A stretch of 64,000 nt of DNA from Escallonia rubra. Taxonomy: Eukaryota; Streptophyta; Magnoliopsida; Escalloniales; Escalloniaceae. The stretch spans positions 124,001-188,000 of the forward strand of contig JAVXUO010002007.1 in NCBI GenBank assembly GCA_033065855.1, read 5' to 3'. A program made the translations under genes and the position numbers. The notes below the pieces were generated by a model. That model ran no database searches, was not told the DNA's origin, and saw only the letters and a program-made list of their open reading frames with translations. This document shows, one piece after another, positions 31,803 through 44,834 of this stretch (within the stretch, counting starts at the first letter, position 1; each line of letters opens with the position of its first letter).

Positions 31803-33212
31803 TTCCAACAAGATATAGTAGGACTGGGTATGGCATGAAGTGCACTCACTTGGAGCAAGTTGGTAAAACTTTATGCTACAACAAATATAATCATAAGCGA
31901 AGGTGGACCAATGATGGACTGTTTAATTGTTATTTATGATATATCTCATTCTTATAACATTGCGAATGCAATGGATCAAGTTTTACTTTTTCTAAATTGG
32001 TTCCTTTTAACTAAAGAAGAAACTTCTCGAACATGTGTCGGTAGGTTTTAGTAGTAAAATAGGGTTAATTTTAAATTTGTACCTTAAAATATCACTTTAG
32101 CACAGTTTAAGGACCTACCATTTCAAAAGTACCACACGAGTACATAAAGTACCATTTCTGAATCAAATTAGTTTGAAGGCTGATGAACTGTGCATTCTAT
32201 TAAAAAGTCCAAGGGCAGGACTGCCTTCACAAAAAAAGTATGATGTGTTGGTCTTTTCCCTGTCTTCTCTTTCCCACTCACCCACACACACACGGAGAAC
32301 CCAAACACCCTATAACATACACCCGCGCGTGCACACACACAGAGTAGGACATAGACAAGCCTCGTAGCAGCCACCCACTCACACACAGAACCTCCACACC
32401 ACCTTCACCGGAGTCCACCAACAGCGACAATCACGACAAAACCAAACATGCACCACCATAATCTGTCTCTGGCTTTCTCTCCAAAAATCAGTTCAAACTC
32501 ACCACAATCGTAGTCAGAAGCTGCCGAAAAACCCATGTTTTCAACTTTTAGGTCATCAACGACGTCGTTTGGATAAGGCCTGGTTCTGCGTATGTGTTTG
32601 TGTGCTAGCTTGACCAAAGTGTGCGCACTTCCCTAACCACCACAAGTCTCCAAGTCTTGCACATGTTGTGCTATATAAAGTGGAGAGCAGACAACGGTAG
32701 CAACCAAGTCAAGTTATTCGTATTTTTAAGCTTTGAGGCTCTAACCCAACTTGCAATCTTGCTGTTTCTCAATTCCTTTGCTGTTTTTCCTAATTGGGTG
32801 TTTTGAATTTCGTATTTTCGTAAGCTGGAATCGATGTGGCTAGAGTTATAAGTTGAGGTGGTTGAATTACCTTAGATCAAATATCAAGAGATTGAGGCAA
32901 CATTTATGATGAAACAAAGAGTGTGTCTGTGTGTTGGGGGGGGGGGGGGGGGGGCGCGGATATGGGTTTGTATTACTCTTGTGTGTGTGTTTGTGTGTGT
33001 GTGTGTGTTTTCTTTAACTGAGGTTCATTCCATGTCAACTTCTTGCGATGACATGGACCAATCAACTAAAAAAGATGGCCACATAGACACGTTTTATGAG
33101 CTTTTTTTTTTTTTCTTTTTTCATAAAAGATAGTCATACTCCTGGGCTTTTCAACAGATTCCATTGTCTATCACCCTTCAGATTAATTTGATCAATGACT
33201 TGTCTAGTCTAA
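31803..33212. other. Module tail (right part) and 3' spacer of module C
   Basis: The module tail resumes at 31804 and matches 395-700 with the 'ggactgggtatggcatgaag' landmark. No gene is supported. It contains CA repeats (about 32280-32340), an uninterrupted run of about 20 G at 32936-32955 followed by TG repeats to 33008, and a T-run at about 33102. The CA-rich ORFs on both strands are low complexity. Confidence 0.6.
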
Positions 33213-33804
33213 GGCCCCGTTTGACAGGACTTTTTAATTTTTTTAGTTTTGAAAACTGAAAAAAATAAGAGCGTTTGATAACTATTTTTTTCCCCTTCAG
33301 TTAAAAAATCAGTTTTTAAATCAAAGTTGTTTTTAAAAACTCCAAAAATGAGTTTTTTTTTCAGTGTTGGTTTTTTTTTTTTTGAGACCACCACCACCCT
33401 CCCACCGCCTGCAGGCACCTCCGGTGACCACCGTTGGCCAGCAACCACCTCTGGCAACCATCGCCGATGACCGCCGGCAACCACCTCTGGCAACCATCAC
33501 CGACGACCGCCAGCGGCCACCTCCGGCGACTGCCAGGTGCTGGCGGCAACCTCCGGCGACCACCGTCGACCACCGGCACGCCCCACCACCGCCACCGCAA
33601 ACCACCACAAAAAAAAAACTCAAAAAAAAAATTGGGTTATCAAACACCAAAAAAAAAAATCTCAAAAAAAAAAAAAAAACTGGGTTATCAAACACCCACT
33701 TGTTTTTTTAAAAAATAATAATAATAATAAACTGCTCTTTAATTTAATTTAATTTTTTTTGGAAACTGAAAAAAAAAAAAAAAAAAAGTTTGTCAAACGG
33801 AGCT
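33213..33804. mobile_element. PIF/Harbinger-type MITE with GC-rich core
   Basis: The terminal inverted repeats are ggccccgtttgac on the left and agctccgtttgac read inward from the right. The target duplication taa (33210-33212, 33805-33807) is the TWA site of Harbinger/Tourist elements. The AT-rich arms (aaaaaaact, cagttttt) enclose a GC-rich minisatellite of 'ccaccggcaaccacctc' type at 33390-33600. It is the same family as 61584-62378. It encodes nothing credible. Confidence 0.8.
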
Positions 33805-33807
33805 TAA

Positions 33808-35027
33808 GTTTTTGTTTTTATCATTATTATCCGTGTTGCTTGAGTGTAGAAACATTGTACTACTCCAAGTCCAAATGAGACATAAAAATATAATATAGAA
33901 TTAACACCTCATGACATTTGAAGACAAATATAGAGAAAGTTTACTTTCACACCAAATTTTGTCACGCTGTGTAAAAATAGGCGCTTTCATAAATCTAACA
34001 TAAACCGAAATACTTATATAATATAATGGATAAAGTATGAGTTAAATAAAACTAATTATATGTTGGAAAAGTTTCAAACAAATCTTTTTCTATGGTGTTC
34101 TTATGTCCTGAGTATTTAAACTCTTAAGATTCAAGATTCTACCTTTTAGCAATATCATCTAAAAGACACTCTATCCACTAATGTAGAAACATGAGATATG
34201 TAAAGAAGATAATGTAGAATGGAAATCTTATGATGTTTGAAGGCAAATGTACATAATTTTTCTTTTTTTCTTTTTTTTTTCTTAACACCATGTTTTGTCA
34301 AACTATCTTTAGTCATAAAATAAGGTTTAGAAAAAGATGTGACGTGTAAAAATAGATGCCCCCTTAAATCTAATATAAACAAAATTACTTATATCATATA
34401 GTGGATAAAACATGAGTAGATTGAACTAATTTTTTGTTGAAAAATTTTGAATTTGGACAAATCATTCCCTATGGTGTTCTTCTAGTGTGAATCATTAAAC
34501 TCTTAAGCATTGTAAATTCTTTTTTAGCAATATACTCACCTACTATGGTTTTATTTCAGCTTTTAGACTCCTAAAGACACTTTATATGAAAAGAAGAAAA
34601 AAACTGGATATCTAGTAAATAAAATTGCATAAAAAATCGAAAAAGATATTAGTTATGCGGAAATTATGTTAGATTCAGGATATTAGCTACTTTGTAGTTG
34701 CAGTGTTAATCATGTTATTTTGTTTTCTAAAGTTTGTTTCTTAGTTTAGACTTTTGTTTTAAGTAGCCAGGCAACAAGAGATTGCTTGGTTCTCTCTGCA
34801 GCTGATTATGTGTAACTGCGCTTAATTAGAAAAAGAAACGTAGAGCATAACATGGGGGCATCAACATCTTTCTCTTAATTCAAGCAGGAAACCAATTTTA
34901 TTGAGCAACAAAATAAATCAACACTTATTATGTATTTCCCAACATCCATGGGATATTTATTATCGTTATGTGTATGCAACCAGGTACAAAGATGATCCAG
35001 ATCTATACTCCTTTATCCCTGCATCCG
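33808..35027. other. AT-rich spacer and BBE 3' flank of module C
   Basis: No gene is seen. Two related AT-rich segments (33840-34160 and 34170-34510, sharing 'aatgtagaa', 'acatttgaagacaaat' variants and 'tatggtgttctt') look like an old local duplication. From about 34690 it is the conserved BBE 3' flank. Confidence 0.5.
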
Positions 35028-36647
35028 TTAGTCCCCTTTCTTCTTTCGCCATAGCAAAACAGGAGGAATACTTTGCTCATTCCTGAAGAAATTACCAGGA
35101 TCCACCATGGTTTTCACTTTAACCAATCTGTTAAAATTGTTCTTGAAGTATTTAAAGCCCCAAATGCTTGCTTGTGCATAGCTTGTGTTGCCTTGGTTGT
35201 TCATTCCAACATCAAGATCTCTGTAGTTAATATAAGCAGCCCTTGGAAACTTGGAAACATAAGGAGCCATGTAACTGTAAAGCCTCCTTATCCAACTTAT
35301 ATGCCTTTCAGCTGCCACTTCCCCTTCTTCCTCCCAGTACACCAAATGCTGGATTTTGTACAAATTTCCAGCTCTGTGTGGAAAAGGAATTGCATATTCC
35401 GAAATCTCATCCATCTTTCCACCATATGGACTCAAAATCATGTATGCGGCCTCTGCCTCATCTTCGTAAAACATTTTCCATATGCCTTCAAGTCCGTTCT
35501 TCGATATGGGTTCCTTCACATAATCCGATTTAGCTTTGAAATAATGCCTAACAAGAGGAATCCTGTCCAACAAAACCTCGAGTGATTCTCCACGTGGGAA
35601 TTCTGCAAAATATAGGACAGATTCGATCCAACTCATTTCCGTACAATCTTCTTTTGCTAACCCCAGCTCCGGGAAGCTTTCTTGCATCAACGAAAGAAGC
35701 CTATCTCGTCCACCAAGAAACAAGGAGTTGAATGAAGCCTGTATTGTCTGCTCACCATCTCGCGTTGAGTTCACTCTCGTTATAATGATTCTGATGATTA
35801 AGTCTTCAGGAAATTTGCTGGCAACAGATTGCCATTTGTGAACAAGGTTGGTGGCATTTTGTTCCAAGGTTTTGTCGACGGCGAATACGGTCACAGTTTC
35901 TGGAACAGGAACCAACTTTATTTTCCATTCGAGAATGACTCCAAAACTAGCACCTCCACCTCCTCTGATTGCCCAAAAAAGGTCTTCTCCCATGGATTTT
36001 CTATCCAGAATTTCACCATTTACATTGACCAAGCGTGCATCAATGACATTATCAGCAGCAAGGCCATATTTTCTTAACATCACGCCATAACCTCCACCAC
36101 TGAAGTGTCCACCAACACCAACAGTAGGACAAAATCCGGCAGGAAAACCAAGAACTTTACTCTTTTCGGCAATCCGATAATAAAGTTCACCCATAGTGGA
36201 ACCGGATTGAACCCACGCCGTGCGAGTTTCAGTGTCCACAGTGATAGACTTAAAGTTGATCATGTCAAGTACGACAAATGGAAGCTCAGAAACATAGGAA
36301 AGACCCTCATAGTCGTGGCCACCACTTCGAACCCTAATCTGCATGCCGTGTGCTCTGGAACATTTTATAACAGTAGAAATTTGGGATTCATGCGATGGAG
36401 TAACAATCACAGTAGGTTTCGGGGTGTCGGATGACGTGAACCGAAGGTTTTGTATGGAGAACTGCAAGATAGGCAGATAAGAAGAGTTGTTTGGGGTATA
36501 AATGACTTGAGAGATGGAGGTGGAATTTTGAGAGTGGAGGGAAAGACATTGAAGAAAATCTTCATGGTTTTGAGCTGAGGCTGCCCATGAAGATGAAAAG
36601 AGAAGAACCAAAACAAATGAAAGCCCTGCAGTACTTTGGATTTTCAT
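35028..36647 (-). CDS. Berberine-bridge-enzyme-like FAD oxidase, copy C
   Basis: This is an intact, intronless, secreted BBE-like oxidase of 539 residues. The start at 36647 (MKIQST) is chosen over the upstream in-frame ATGs because those lie within about 10 to 25 bp of the TATA box (36685-36692), too close to be in the transcript. Features: signal peptide 1-25 (cleaved after AASA); disulphide pair Cys34 and Cys96; FAD-linking His111 in [12 protein letters not shown] and Cys173 in [12 protein letters not shown]; oxygen-gatekeeper Val176 and His181, which suggest an oxidase; FAD-fold motifs [17 protein letters not shown] and [14 protein letters not shown]-terminal BBE domain with [10 protein letters not shown] and [14 protein letters not shown]. 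It lacks the duplications that affect copies A and B before the flavin His (HGMQIRV), so it probably shows the ancestral state. Product, substrate and tissue are unknown. It acts in the apoplast or vacuole if the family pattern holds. Confidence 0.92.
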   Translation of the reverse strand: MKIQSTAGLSFVLVLLFSSSWAASAQNHEDFLQCLSLHSQNSTSISQVIYTPNNSSYLPILQFSIQNLRFTSSDTPKPTVIVTPSHESQISTVIKCSRAHGMQIRVRSGGHDYEGLSYVSELPFVVLDMINFKSITVDTETRTAWVQSGSTMGELYYRIAEKSKVLGFPAGFCPTVGVGGHFSGGGYGVMLRKYGLAADNVIDARLVNVNGEILDRKSMGEDLFWAIRGGGGASFGVILEWKIKLVPVPETVTVFAVDKTLEQNATNLVHKWQSVASKFPEDLIIRIIITRVNSTRDGEQTIQASFNSLFLGGRDRLLSLMQESFPELGLAKEDCTEMSWIESVLYFAEFPRGESLEVLLDRIPLVRHYFKAKSDYVKEPISKNGLEGIWKMFYEDEAEAAYMILSPYGGKMDEISEYAIPFPHRAGNLYKIQHLVYWEEEGEVAAERHISWIRRLYSYMAPYVSKFPRAAYINYRDLDVGMNNQGNTSYAQASIWGFKYFKNNFNRLVKVKTMVDPGNFFRNEQSIPPVLLWRKKKGD

Positions 36648-36684
36648 GTTAATTCGTGAAGTGGATGTGTTCATTAGCTCCATC

Positions 36685-36702
36685 ATTTATAGTGCATGCG
36701 TG
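36685..36702 (-). promoter_or_regulatory. TATA box and altered RY motif of BBE copy C
   Basis: CTATAAAT on the minus strand (36685-36692) has next to it CATGCGTG (36695-36702), the RY motif of copies A and B with one base changed. Confidence 0.55.
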
Positions 36703-37957
36703 CCTTGGAATTGAAGATCGACCGAATGTGTTTTAGTCTATTCAAGCATCTAGTTGGGTTGAAATTTCTAGACACAGAAAAAAGAAAGATCCTCCTAATG
36801 CAGACAGCAAAATTCTCAAATGATCAGCTTTGCGGTCTCTTGCGGCCTCTCACAAGGCTTTGACTTTTAAGAACTCATTAATTCAATCAAAAGAAGAAAT
36901 TGTCCACTCCAAAATTCATATCACCTGTCGGAAAATTCATCCTCATCATTATCACGTTTCTTGTGTCTGTTATGTGGTTATATCACAGCCCTTAGTTAAA
37001 TGCTGAGTTTATTCTTTATCGGTTTAAATTTTTAGAGTAACGGTAACTTAACATAATATCAGAGTTGGGATTTGCTAAGATTTGTCAGGGTCCCATGGTT
37101 TGCTATGTGAGAGAGGCCCCTTTAATAAAATCGAGACTTGGGATCATCTTATATTCCACGCTATGCGTGAAAACAAGTGTTAAAGTCTCATATTGACTAT
37201 ACATGGTGATTGAGATCAGTTACTTATGCTTGGTAGGGTTCTCCGCCTCTTGGCATCCTCGTAACACTCTCCCTCACGTGCAAGCCCCCAATTATATGTG
37301 AAAAGAGAATGCGAAACAAATCAAGGTGCACTACAACCAAACGTTGACATACATTTTCTGGATTTTCTTATTTCAGGTAAGTTACTTATTTTTAGTTACT
37401 TCTACAAATTTGGGTGCACTTTCTGGTCTATCATATGAAGAGGCAAATAATCTTCCTAGTTGACATACTGTGCAATTGTGGTGGGTGGGGCTGGAGGATT
37501 TCTTTGCTTTTCTGGGTCCAGGGAAGTCTTGTTTTAGTAAGAGTAAGAACATGCAAACTGGTGAATTGAATTCTTGAACCATCTACCTTAAGAATGAGGC
37601 CACATTTAGGAGAAAGTTGAATTACAATATTAGCATGTCAGAGACTAGAAGAGGACATTTTTCTATAAAAAGAATAGGGATCTAGAGCTACAAGGTTTAA
37701 TTTTATTTTCTTGAAAGAGTGGGAAAAAACATGCGGCACCTGTGATTGAGTATCTTAATCATAAATAACAGTTGTTATGTTTCTCTTCAAATATGTTAAG
37801 AACTAAGAGTCGAAGTAATGGAGCTATTCGCTGTTACTCGCTTTTTTTGCCTTGAGGCCTGAATGAAGTTATTTTTCTTGTATTTTCCCTCTTTTTATTA
37901 ATTAATGAAGTTCTTGGACTCTTTACCATTGAACTTTTGCATCTTTAAGGAAACTAG
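36703..37957. other. Head-to-head spacer of module C, left part
   Basis: No gene is seen. It is homologous to 5495-6360 and 9632-10990. Confidence 0.55.
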
Positions 37958-39447
37958 TGTCAGACCCAAATAATTTGTAGTTCAATTATTATTATGTTTT
38001 AGCTTACTTGCGTAATTTAGTATTTTTTTTTAGGTTTACTTTTGAATAAGTACTACATCTTTGAAGGTCTTTTAGTTATTTACCAATCTTTGAGACTTTT
38101 AAGGGCTAGGCAAGTTTATTTTATTGATGCATTTAGTGTTGGCTTACAGAGAAATAGAAGAATGGGAAAACTAAGGTTTTAGAGATAACATACAATTGTT
38201 TTACGCACAATTAGTAATTAATCTTGAATCCACTTTCATTATAAGGATGAATTAGATCATATTAGAATTGTGCTTGTTAATATTTTAACGTAAGTTAGTT
38301 AATTAAAATATTTAAGTTTTGAGATTTTCGAAAGCTTACGCGATGTGGTGAAGATTATTGCGTAAATGTGAGGTAAATGTTACATAAACTACAACCATCT
38401 CTACTGAAGTTGATATTGTTATTCGTATCCTGTTATTTTGACTGAAACAACTTTTGTTGAAATCTTCTTCAATTTTCGTCCCTATCCGTTTATTTGAATT
38501 TTCGTTCACAGGGTCGCATAACTGCAACATTAGATTTTCTCAATTGCATCTCATCTCACGGATGTGTCGTGTGTCCTTTGTATATGACGCCCAGTAAAAT
38601 AGATGCAACAGATATATGTGTCGTGTGTGTCCTTTGTATATGTGTCGTGTGTCCTTTGTCGTGTGCCCTTTGTATATGTCCTTTGTATATTCACGCCACT
38701 TTATAGTTCTTTGTCAATCACTGAGGGTGTGTACTTGATCCTTTTCGATTCGTCCTATCTATACAGAGACATGAAGATTCAATCTTCTCTCTTCCGTCAT
38801 TCCTCACATGGGGCTACCTAGGTGGCACATCACATGTCAAACTTAGGTCGACGTGCTTTACACTCAAGTATTACGTGATTGTATCGTATTTGATTATTAG
38901 TTTAATTATTCAAATGCGACGCTTTGACTTTGATTTCATCTTTGACATGAGTTAACATCCCGAAATGAGATTTGTTCGTGCTAAGATTATTTTTCATCTA
39001 TACACTTGTTTTGATAAGTTTCGTTTTGACTTAGCTACATGTTATTGAATATCTGCATTGTATTTCGTAGATGTGTTTGTGTAATTTTTGCTGGGCTTTG
39101 TGCTCACCCCCCTCTCCTCCCATTTCAGATAATTGAGCTAAGATAACGGTAGAAGAGGTAGCTATATACATGAGCTTGGAGTTGTTCATAACTTTTAAAC
39201 TCTCTTTAGTCACTTTGTAATAGTTTGATTAAGTAACTGTTCGAAACCCCGGTTCCTAGAAACTATTGTTATCAGATATTTGCAGCATTTATTAGACATT
39301 GATGGTGAATGCAAATGTATATGTTTAGAGCTGAGATTGCTTTTTGAGGTTATATTTTTGTAAAATATGTGGGGTATTATATTTCTGGTAAACAGGAATA
39401 TTTTGAAATAGTATGCGAAGGTCCACCTCCAGATCGGGAGCGTAACT
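37958..39447. mobile_element. Solo LTR, probably Ty3/gypsy
   Basis: A block of about 1490 bp opens TGTCAGACCC and closes GGGAGCGTAACT; its second copy ends GGGCGTGACA at about 42511, the usual inverted TGTCA...TGACA ends. It is flanked by actag (37953-37957 and 39448-39452). The empty site 'ggaaactag' followed by 'catggagcac' is present at about 10990 in module B. No internal coding region is attached, so it is a solo LTR, the product of recombination between two LTRs. It includes imperfect copies of 'tcgtgtgtcctttgtatatg' at 38565-38695. Confidence 0.75.
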
Positions 39448-39976
39448 ACTAGTACGTAGCGCGTGCGTTGCACGTACCGAGAGTAATTTTTTAAGTCAGA
39501 TCATTGGCTCTTCTGATCTGTTGAATGGACTGAGTCAATTTTCGGTTCTGATTCGCGCATATTTAACCTTGCCTTTCTTTTCCATTTTTCCTTTTTTGGG
39601 TGCTTTTGTCATCCCTTTTGTTTTTGTTTTTCGGTACCTTTTTTTTTCTTAACCAGATTTTTCACGCTTCAATATTTTTTTTAGCTGTTGTTGTTGGCAT
39701 ATTTCAATTTCTTTGCTTTTGTTTTTCCTTTTCAGCTTTTAAATATCCTAATTAACTATTTGCTTTGTCTTTCCCTTCGAGTTAAAGGGCTTCTTTTGTT
39801 TCTCCTCTTTCTCTTTTCCAACACACTTTCATTTCCCAATGTGTAGATTCAATTGCATTCATCACCCAATGTTCATTTGACATCAAGCGTATTACAAACA
39901 AAGTAATTATCAAAAGACTAGGACTGTTATTGGAGTAATATATGGAAGGCATAATAGGTGTATATATATATATATG

Positions 39977-40011
<35 letters not shown>

Positions 40012-43000
40012 GCATATATAATATCGTACTTTTATATGTAGTATAGATGTGGCTCATTAATCGTTCAAAATAGAAAATAACAACTAAAGGTAATTTTAGT
40101 CATGTAAATTTCATTTAAATGTAATTATTATGCAAGCAAACTCATTTATGTTGTGAGGGAAACCAAATAAATAAGTATCCATCTTCCATCTTTCAGCTTT
40201 CTTTGAAAAGGTCAAACATGAAAATTTTGGGCAATCATAGGCCTATTGATATTGCTCTCCGACTTATTCCGATGTATAGGAGCAGTGAGAAAAAAATGTT
40301 AAACTTTCCTCCTTTCCTTTACTTTTCTCCTTTCCTATTGTCAAAAGGAAAGGAAAAGGATGCAAATACGACGAGATTATTCTTGTAAACGGTTGATTAC
40401 AATTTGGATGCAGCTAGCTTTTGCGTCTAGTTTTAGCTTTACCTCTCTCTTAATATTGGATCATGATTCCTCTCTACATCAAAGAGTCGTATCAATCTTA
40501 ACGATAAAAAATTATCTTCAAGAGTTTCCTGTCCTTTTCGCTAGAGATTATAGCGACAAGTATTTATCTTGAAACTACGATAGAAGATCTTAATTCCTTG
40601 ATTGTACAATAATATTTGTTACTAAGATTTTTACGCACACATGATTGAGACTAGGTCATTTTTGTGTACTCCAATTTAGCACAGGATCTTTTGTGTCATT
40701 CTTGTGTGTTAATAAAGGATTAGAAACTTGATTTTATACATGCATATATTTTGACTCAAACAACTTTTGTTGAAATCTTGTTCAATTTTCGTCACAATCC
40801 ATTTATTTGAATTATCATTCACAGGGTCGCATAACTGCAACATTAGATTTTTTTTCTGGTGCATCTCATCTCACGGCTGTATTGCGTGTCCTTTGTATAT
40901 GACGCCCAATAAAATAGATGGAACATCGCGCCACTTTAGTTCTTCGTCAATCATTGAGGGTGTGTACTAGATCCTTCTCAATTTTTCCTATCTATACATA
41001 GACGTTAGAGATATCAAAAGGGTCGGGCCGGCCTGACCCTAAATAGGCCCGGGCCGGCCCGACCCTAAACGTGAATAGTGCTGGCCCTAACCTGTAGGGC
41101 CTTGGGCCTGGGCTAGGGCCAGGCCTAATATTTTCTGAAATTGGCCCGGCCCGGGTCAGGCCCGGCCCTTGGCCCGTTTCTGGCCCTCTTTTCGGCTCTA
41201 TTTTGGCCCAGCCCTTTGGCCCTAAACCATTTTGAGTCATTTGTTTTTCTTTTCCCTTCTTTCTCGCACATCATTCTCTCTATACCTCATATTTTACTCT
41301 TTTATTTTAATTTTTTGGACATGCACATTTCTTTATATTTACTCATGTGAAAAGATTGTCTTTTTGCGAACAAAATTACTCTTTGTTGCTAATTAACATT
41401 CTCAAATAAAGTAAATGTAAAGCTCTAAGGCACTTCATTAGTCACGAGAGAGATATTGAATGGTTTAAAGCCTATCAATTGTATTTATTTTTTGAATTAG
41501 TATTTTTGCAACACAAAAAAGAAAAAAAAAGGGCCTGGGACCGGCCCTAGGCCCGGCCCTAAAGTTAGGGCCTAGGGCTTGGGCCTGGACAGGGCCTCCA
41601 TTTCCAAGATTTGGGCCCGGCCCAGTTTACAAGGCCCAAAGCCCTAAATTGGACCGGCCCTTTGACACCTCATTAGACATTAAGTTGGAAGATTCAATCT
41701 TCTCTCTTCCGTCATTTCTCACGTGGACCCGTGTGCCTTTGAGATAGTTTAATATCCTTTAGATTCCTTTGAATTGAATTAATACTTAGAACCTATACGT
41801 GTTTAGACTAACGTGATATCATGACATGATATGGTTATTGCAACCGGTATGCAAGCTTTGAACTTAGAATATTCATCACGTATTTAGGTTAACGTGCTTT
41901 ACACGCACGTATTACGTGATTGTATCGTATTTGATTATTAGTTCAATTATTCGAATGTGACGTTTTAACTTTGATTTCATCTTTAATATGAGTTAATATC
42001 CCGAAATGAGATTTGTCATATTAAGATATACACTTCGTTTTGATATGTTTCATTTTGATTCAGCTACATGTCATTGAATACCTGCGTTGTATTTCATGGG
42101 TGTGTTTGTGTGATCTTTGTTGCGCTTTGTGCACACCCACCCCCCTTCTCCTTCCATTTCAGGTAATTGAGCTAAGATAGAGGTAGAGGAGTTAACTATA
42201 TGCATGAGCTTGAAGCTCTTTTTAAATTTTAGACTATCTTTAGTCACTTGAGACTAAGAATTTTGTAATAGTGTTATTAAGTAACTTTTTGAAAACCCAG
42301 TTCCTAGAAACTAACTATTGTTATCAGATTTTTTTGCAGCATTTATTAGACATTTATGGTGAATGCAAATGTTATTGATTTAGGATATATTTAGAGCTTT
42401 GATTACTTTTTGAGGCTATACTTTTGTAAAATATGTGTGGTGTCATATATCTAGTAAGTAAGAATATTTTGAAATAGTATGCGAAGGTCCGCCTTCGGGT
42501 TGTGGGCGTGACAACTTGTATGTAGCACGTGCGTTGCACGTGCATGTGACCGGAAGTAATTTTTTAAGTCATAGTATTGGCTCTTGTGATCTATTGAATG
42601 GACCGAATCGATTTTCAGTTCTGATTCGCTCCATATTTAACCTTCCCTTTCTTCTTCTTTTTTGTGCTTTTGTCATCCCTTTTGTTTTTTGTTTTTAGGT
42701 ACCTTTTTTTTTTCTTAACAGTTTTTTCACGCTTCAATATTTTTTTAGTTGTTGTTTTTTGGTTGGCATATTTCAGTTTCTTTGTTTTGTTTTTCCTTTT
42801 TAGCTTTTAAATATCCTAATTGACTATTTGCTCTGTCTTTCCCATCGAGTTAAAGGGCTTTTTTTTTTCTTTCCCTCTTTCTCTTTCTCTTTCTCTTTCT
42901 CACCACACTTTCATTTCCCAATGTGTAGATTTCGATTGCATTCATCACTCAATGTTCATTTTACATCAACCGTATTACAAACAAAGTAATCATCAAAAGA

Positions 43001-43530
43001 GTAGGACTGTTATTGAAGTAATATATGAAAGGCATAATATGTAAAAAAATATATATATTTATAACATTCGTACTTTTATACGTAGTATAGATGTGACTCA
43101 TTAACCGTTCAAAATAGAAAGTAACAACTAAAGGTAATTTTAGTCATGTAAATTTCATTTAGATGTAATTATTATGCAAGCAATCTCATTTATGTTGTGA
43201 GGGAAACCAAATAAATAAATATACATCTTCCATCTTCCATCTTTCTTTGAAAAGGTAAAACATGAAAATTTTGGTCAATCATAGGGTTATTGACATTGCT
43301 TTCGGACTTATTCCAATGTATAGGAGCAGTGAGAAAAAAAATGTTAAACTTTTCTCCTTTCCTACTGTCAAAAGGAAAGGATAACGATGCAAATACCCGA
43401 CGAGGTTATTCTTGTAAACGGTTGATTACAATTTAGATGCAGCTAGCTTTTGCGTCTAGTTTTATCTTTACCTCTCTCTTTAATTATTGGATCACGATTC
43501 CTCTCTATATCAAAGAGTTGTACAGTCTTA
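38444..43530. repeat. Tandem duplication of solo-LTR half plus spacer in module C
   Basis: The segment 38444-40756 (second two thirds of the solo LTR plus following spacer) is followed by a second copy from 40757 to about 43530. The join at 40748-40756 shares attttgact with 38435-38443, which suggests a microhomology-mediated duplication. A third, partial copy of spacer only follows at about 43600-44450. The second copy has since received a hAT element. No gene is seen anywhere in this stretch. A TA microsatellite lies at about 39960-40020. Confidence 0.7.
41006..41672. mobile_element. Non-autonomous hAT element with GGCCCGGCC-rich ends
   Basis: The ends are tagagatatcaaaagggtcg and, inward from the right, tgaggtgtcaaagggccgg. 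The flanks atagacgt (40998-41005) and ttagacat (41673-41680) are an 8-bp duplication with two changes. The uninterrupted site is visible in the sister repeat at about 38765 (tacagagacatgaagattc). It is about 670 bp, with inverted subterminal runs of ggcccggcc and an AT-rich middle, and no transposase. It is related to the larger element at 48399. Confidence 0.8.
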
Positions 43531-44513
43531 GTCCAGTTCAACAGGTAACTGGTAAAGACTCATCAAACCCTGTGAAAGTTGGAGGTTTACTCAAAATCTC
43601 TTAATTAATGAAATTCTTACACTCTTTACCATCGAACTCTTGCATCTTTAAGGAAATGTGACTCATTGGTCGTTCAGAATTGAAAAAAAAATTTGAAGGT
43701 AATTCTAGTGATGTAAATTTCATTTAAATAGCAATTATTATGCAAGCAAACTGATGTATGTTGTGAGGGAAACCAAATAAATAAGTATACATCTTCCAGC
43801 TTTCTTTGAAAAGATAAAACATGAAATTGGTCAATCATAAGGGCTATTGACGTTGCTTTTGGATTTATACCCATGTATAGGAGCAGTGAGACAATAATGT
43901 TAAATTTTTTTCCTTTCCTATTGTCAAAAGGAGAGGAAAGGAAAAGCAATTCAAATATGACGAGATTATTCTTGTAAACGGTTGTTTATTATAATTTGGA
44001 TGCTGCTAGCTTTTATATTATCGTCCAATTTTATCTTTACCTTTCTCTCTTATTCATGGATCATGATTCCGCTCTACAGCAAAGAGTTGTATCAGCTTTA
44101 ATAATAAAAAATTATCTTCAAAAGTTCTCTTCTTTTTCGCTAAAAATTATAGTGACAAGTATTTGTCACTAAAACTATGACACAATAATATTTTTTCCTA
44201 GAATTTCTACGCACACATGATTGAGAGTAGGCCACTTCTCTGTAATCCAATTTAGCACACGTTCTTTTGTGTCATTCTTGTGTGTTAATATAGGATTAGT
44301 AACTTACTTTTATTTACGTGCATAGATTTTGGCTATAATTTTTAAGTTGCAATACTGGGGTGGCGGTTCCACCTCCGATTTGTTCACGAGATTTTTCGCT
44401 TTCACGCTCTTGCTCCTTTCCTACGTAATTTAATTTACAAGTAATAACATTTAAGAAAATGTTATTTCAACCCTTTTTTATATATTTTTAAGAAATTTAA
44501 AAATATATATTAA
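43531..44513. other. Spacer of module C, right part
   Basis: No gene is seen. This is a third partial copy of the spacer, in which sequence like 37905-37953 is joined directly to sequence like 40049 onward, and it then follows 12530-13240. Confidence 0.5.
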
Positions 44514-44834
44514 TAACTACTCCTTCTGTCCCTAAAAATTGATCATATATACTTTTTAGGATGTTTGAAAAAATTAATTATTATTCAAATTAAAAAAGAT
44601 TTCATAGATAATTTTTCATGTTTACTCTTCTTATACTTTTTTAATTCTATTTTCTCTCTTTACGTTTAATCTTCTTCTAATCTATTTTTCTTCTTCCTGG
44701 ATCACTTTTTTCATTCCCTGTCTCGCTCGCACTCTCTCTTGGGTAGAATGAAAGACTCATCAAATATGAGTAATATTCCAAATAAAGGTGCAAGTAAAAT
44801 CTGATTAATTAATTAGAAATGGAGGGAGAACTAT
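44514..44834. mobile_element. Stowaway-like MITE
   Basis: About 320 bp: left end 'tactccttctgtccctaaa', right end 'aatggagggagaactata', imperfect inverted repeats beside TA. It has no coding capacity. It lies just upstream of the LRR gene of module C and is related to 13331-13696. Confidence 0.65.

Noticed and set aside
32906-33133. 75-codon ORF over the G-run and TG repeat
   Set aside because: Simple-sequence translation. The exact length of the G-run may also be a sequencing uncertainty.
33209-33752. ORFs of about 100-120 codons on both strands
   Set aside because: Same minisatellite composition as the larger MITE; no conserved domain.
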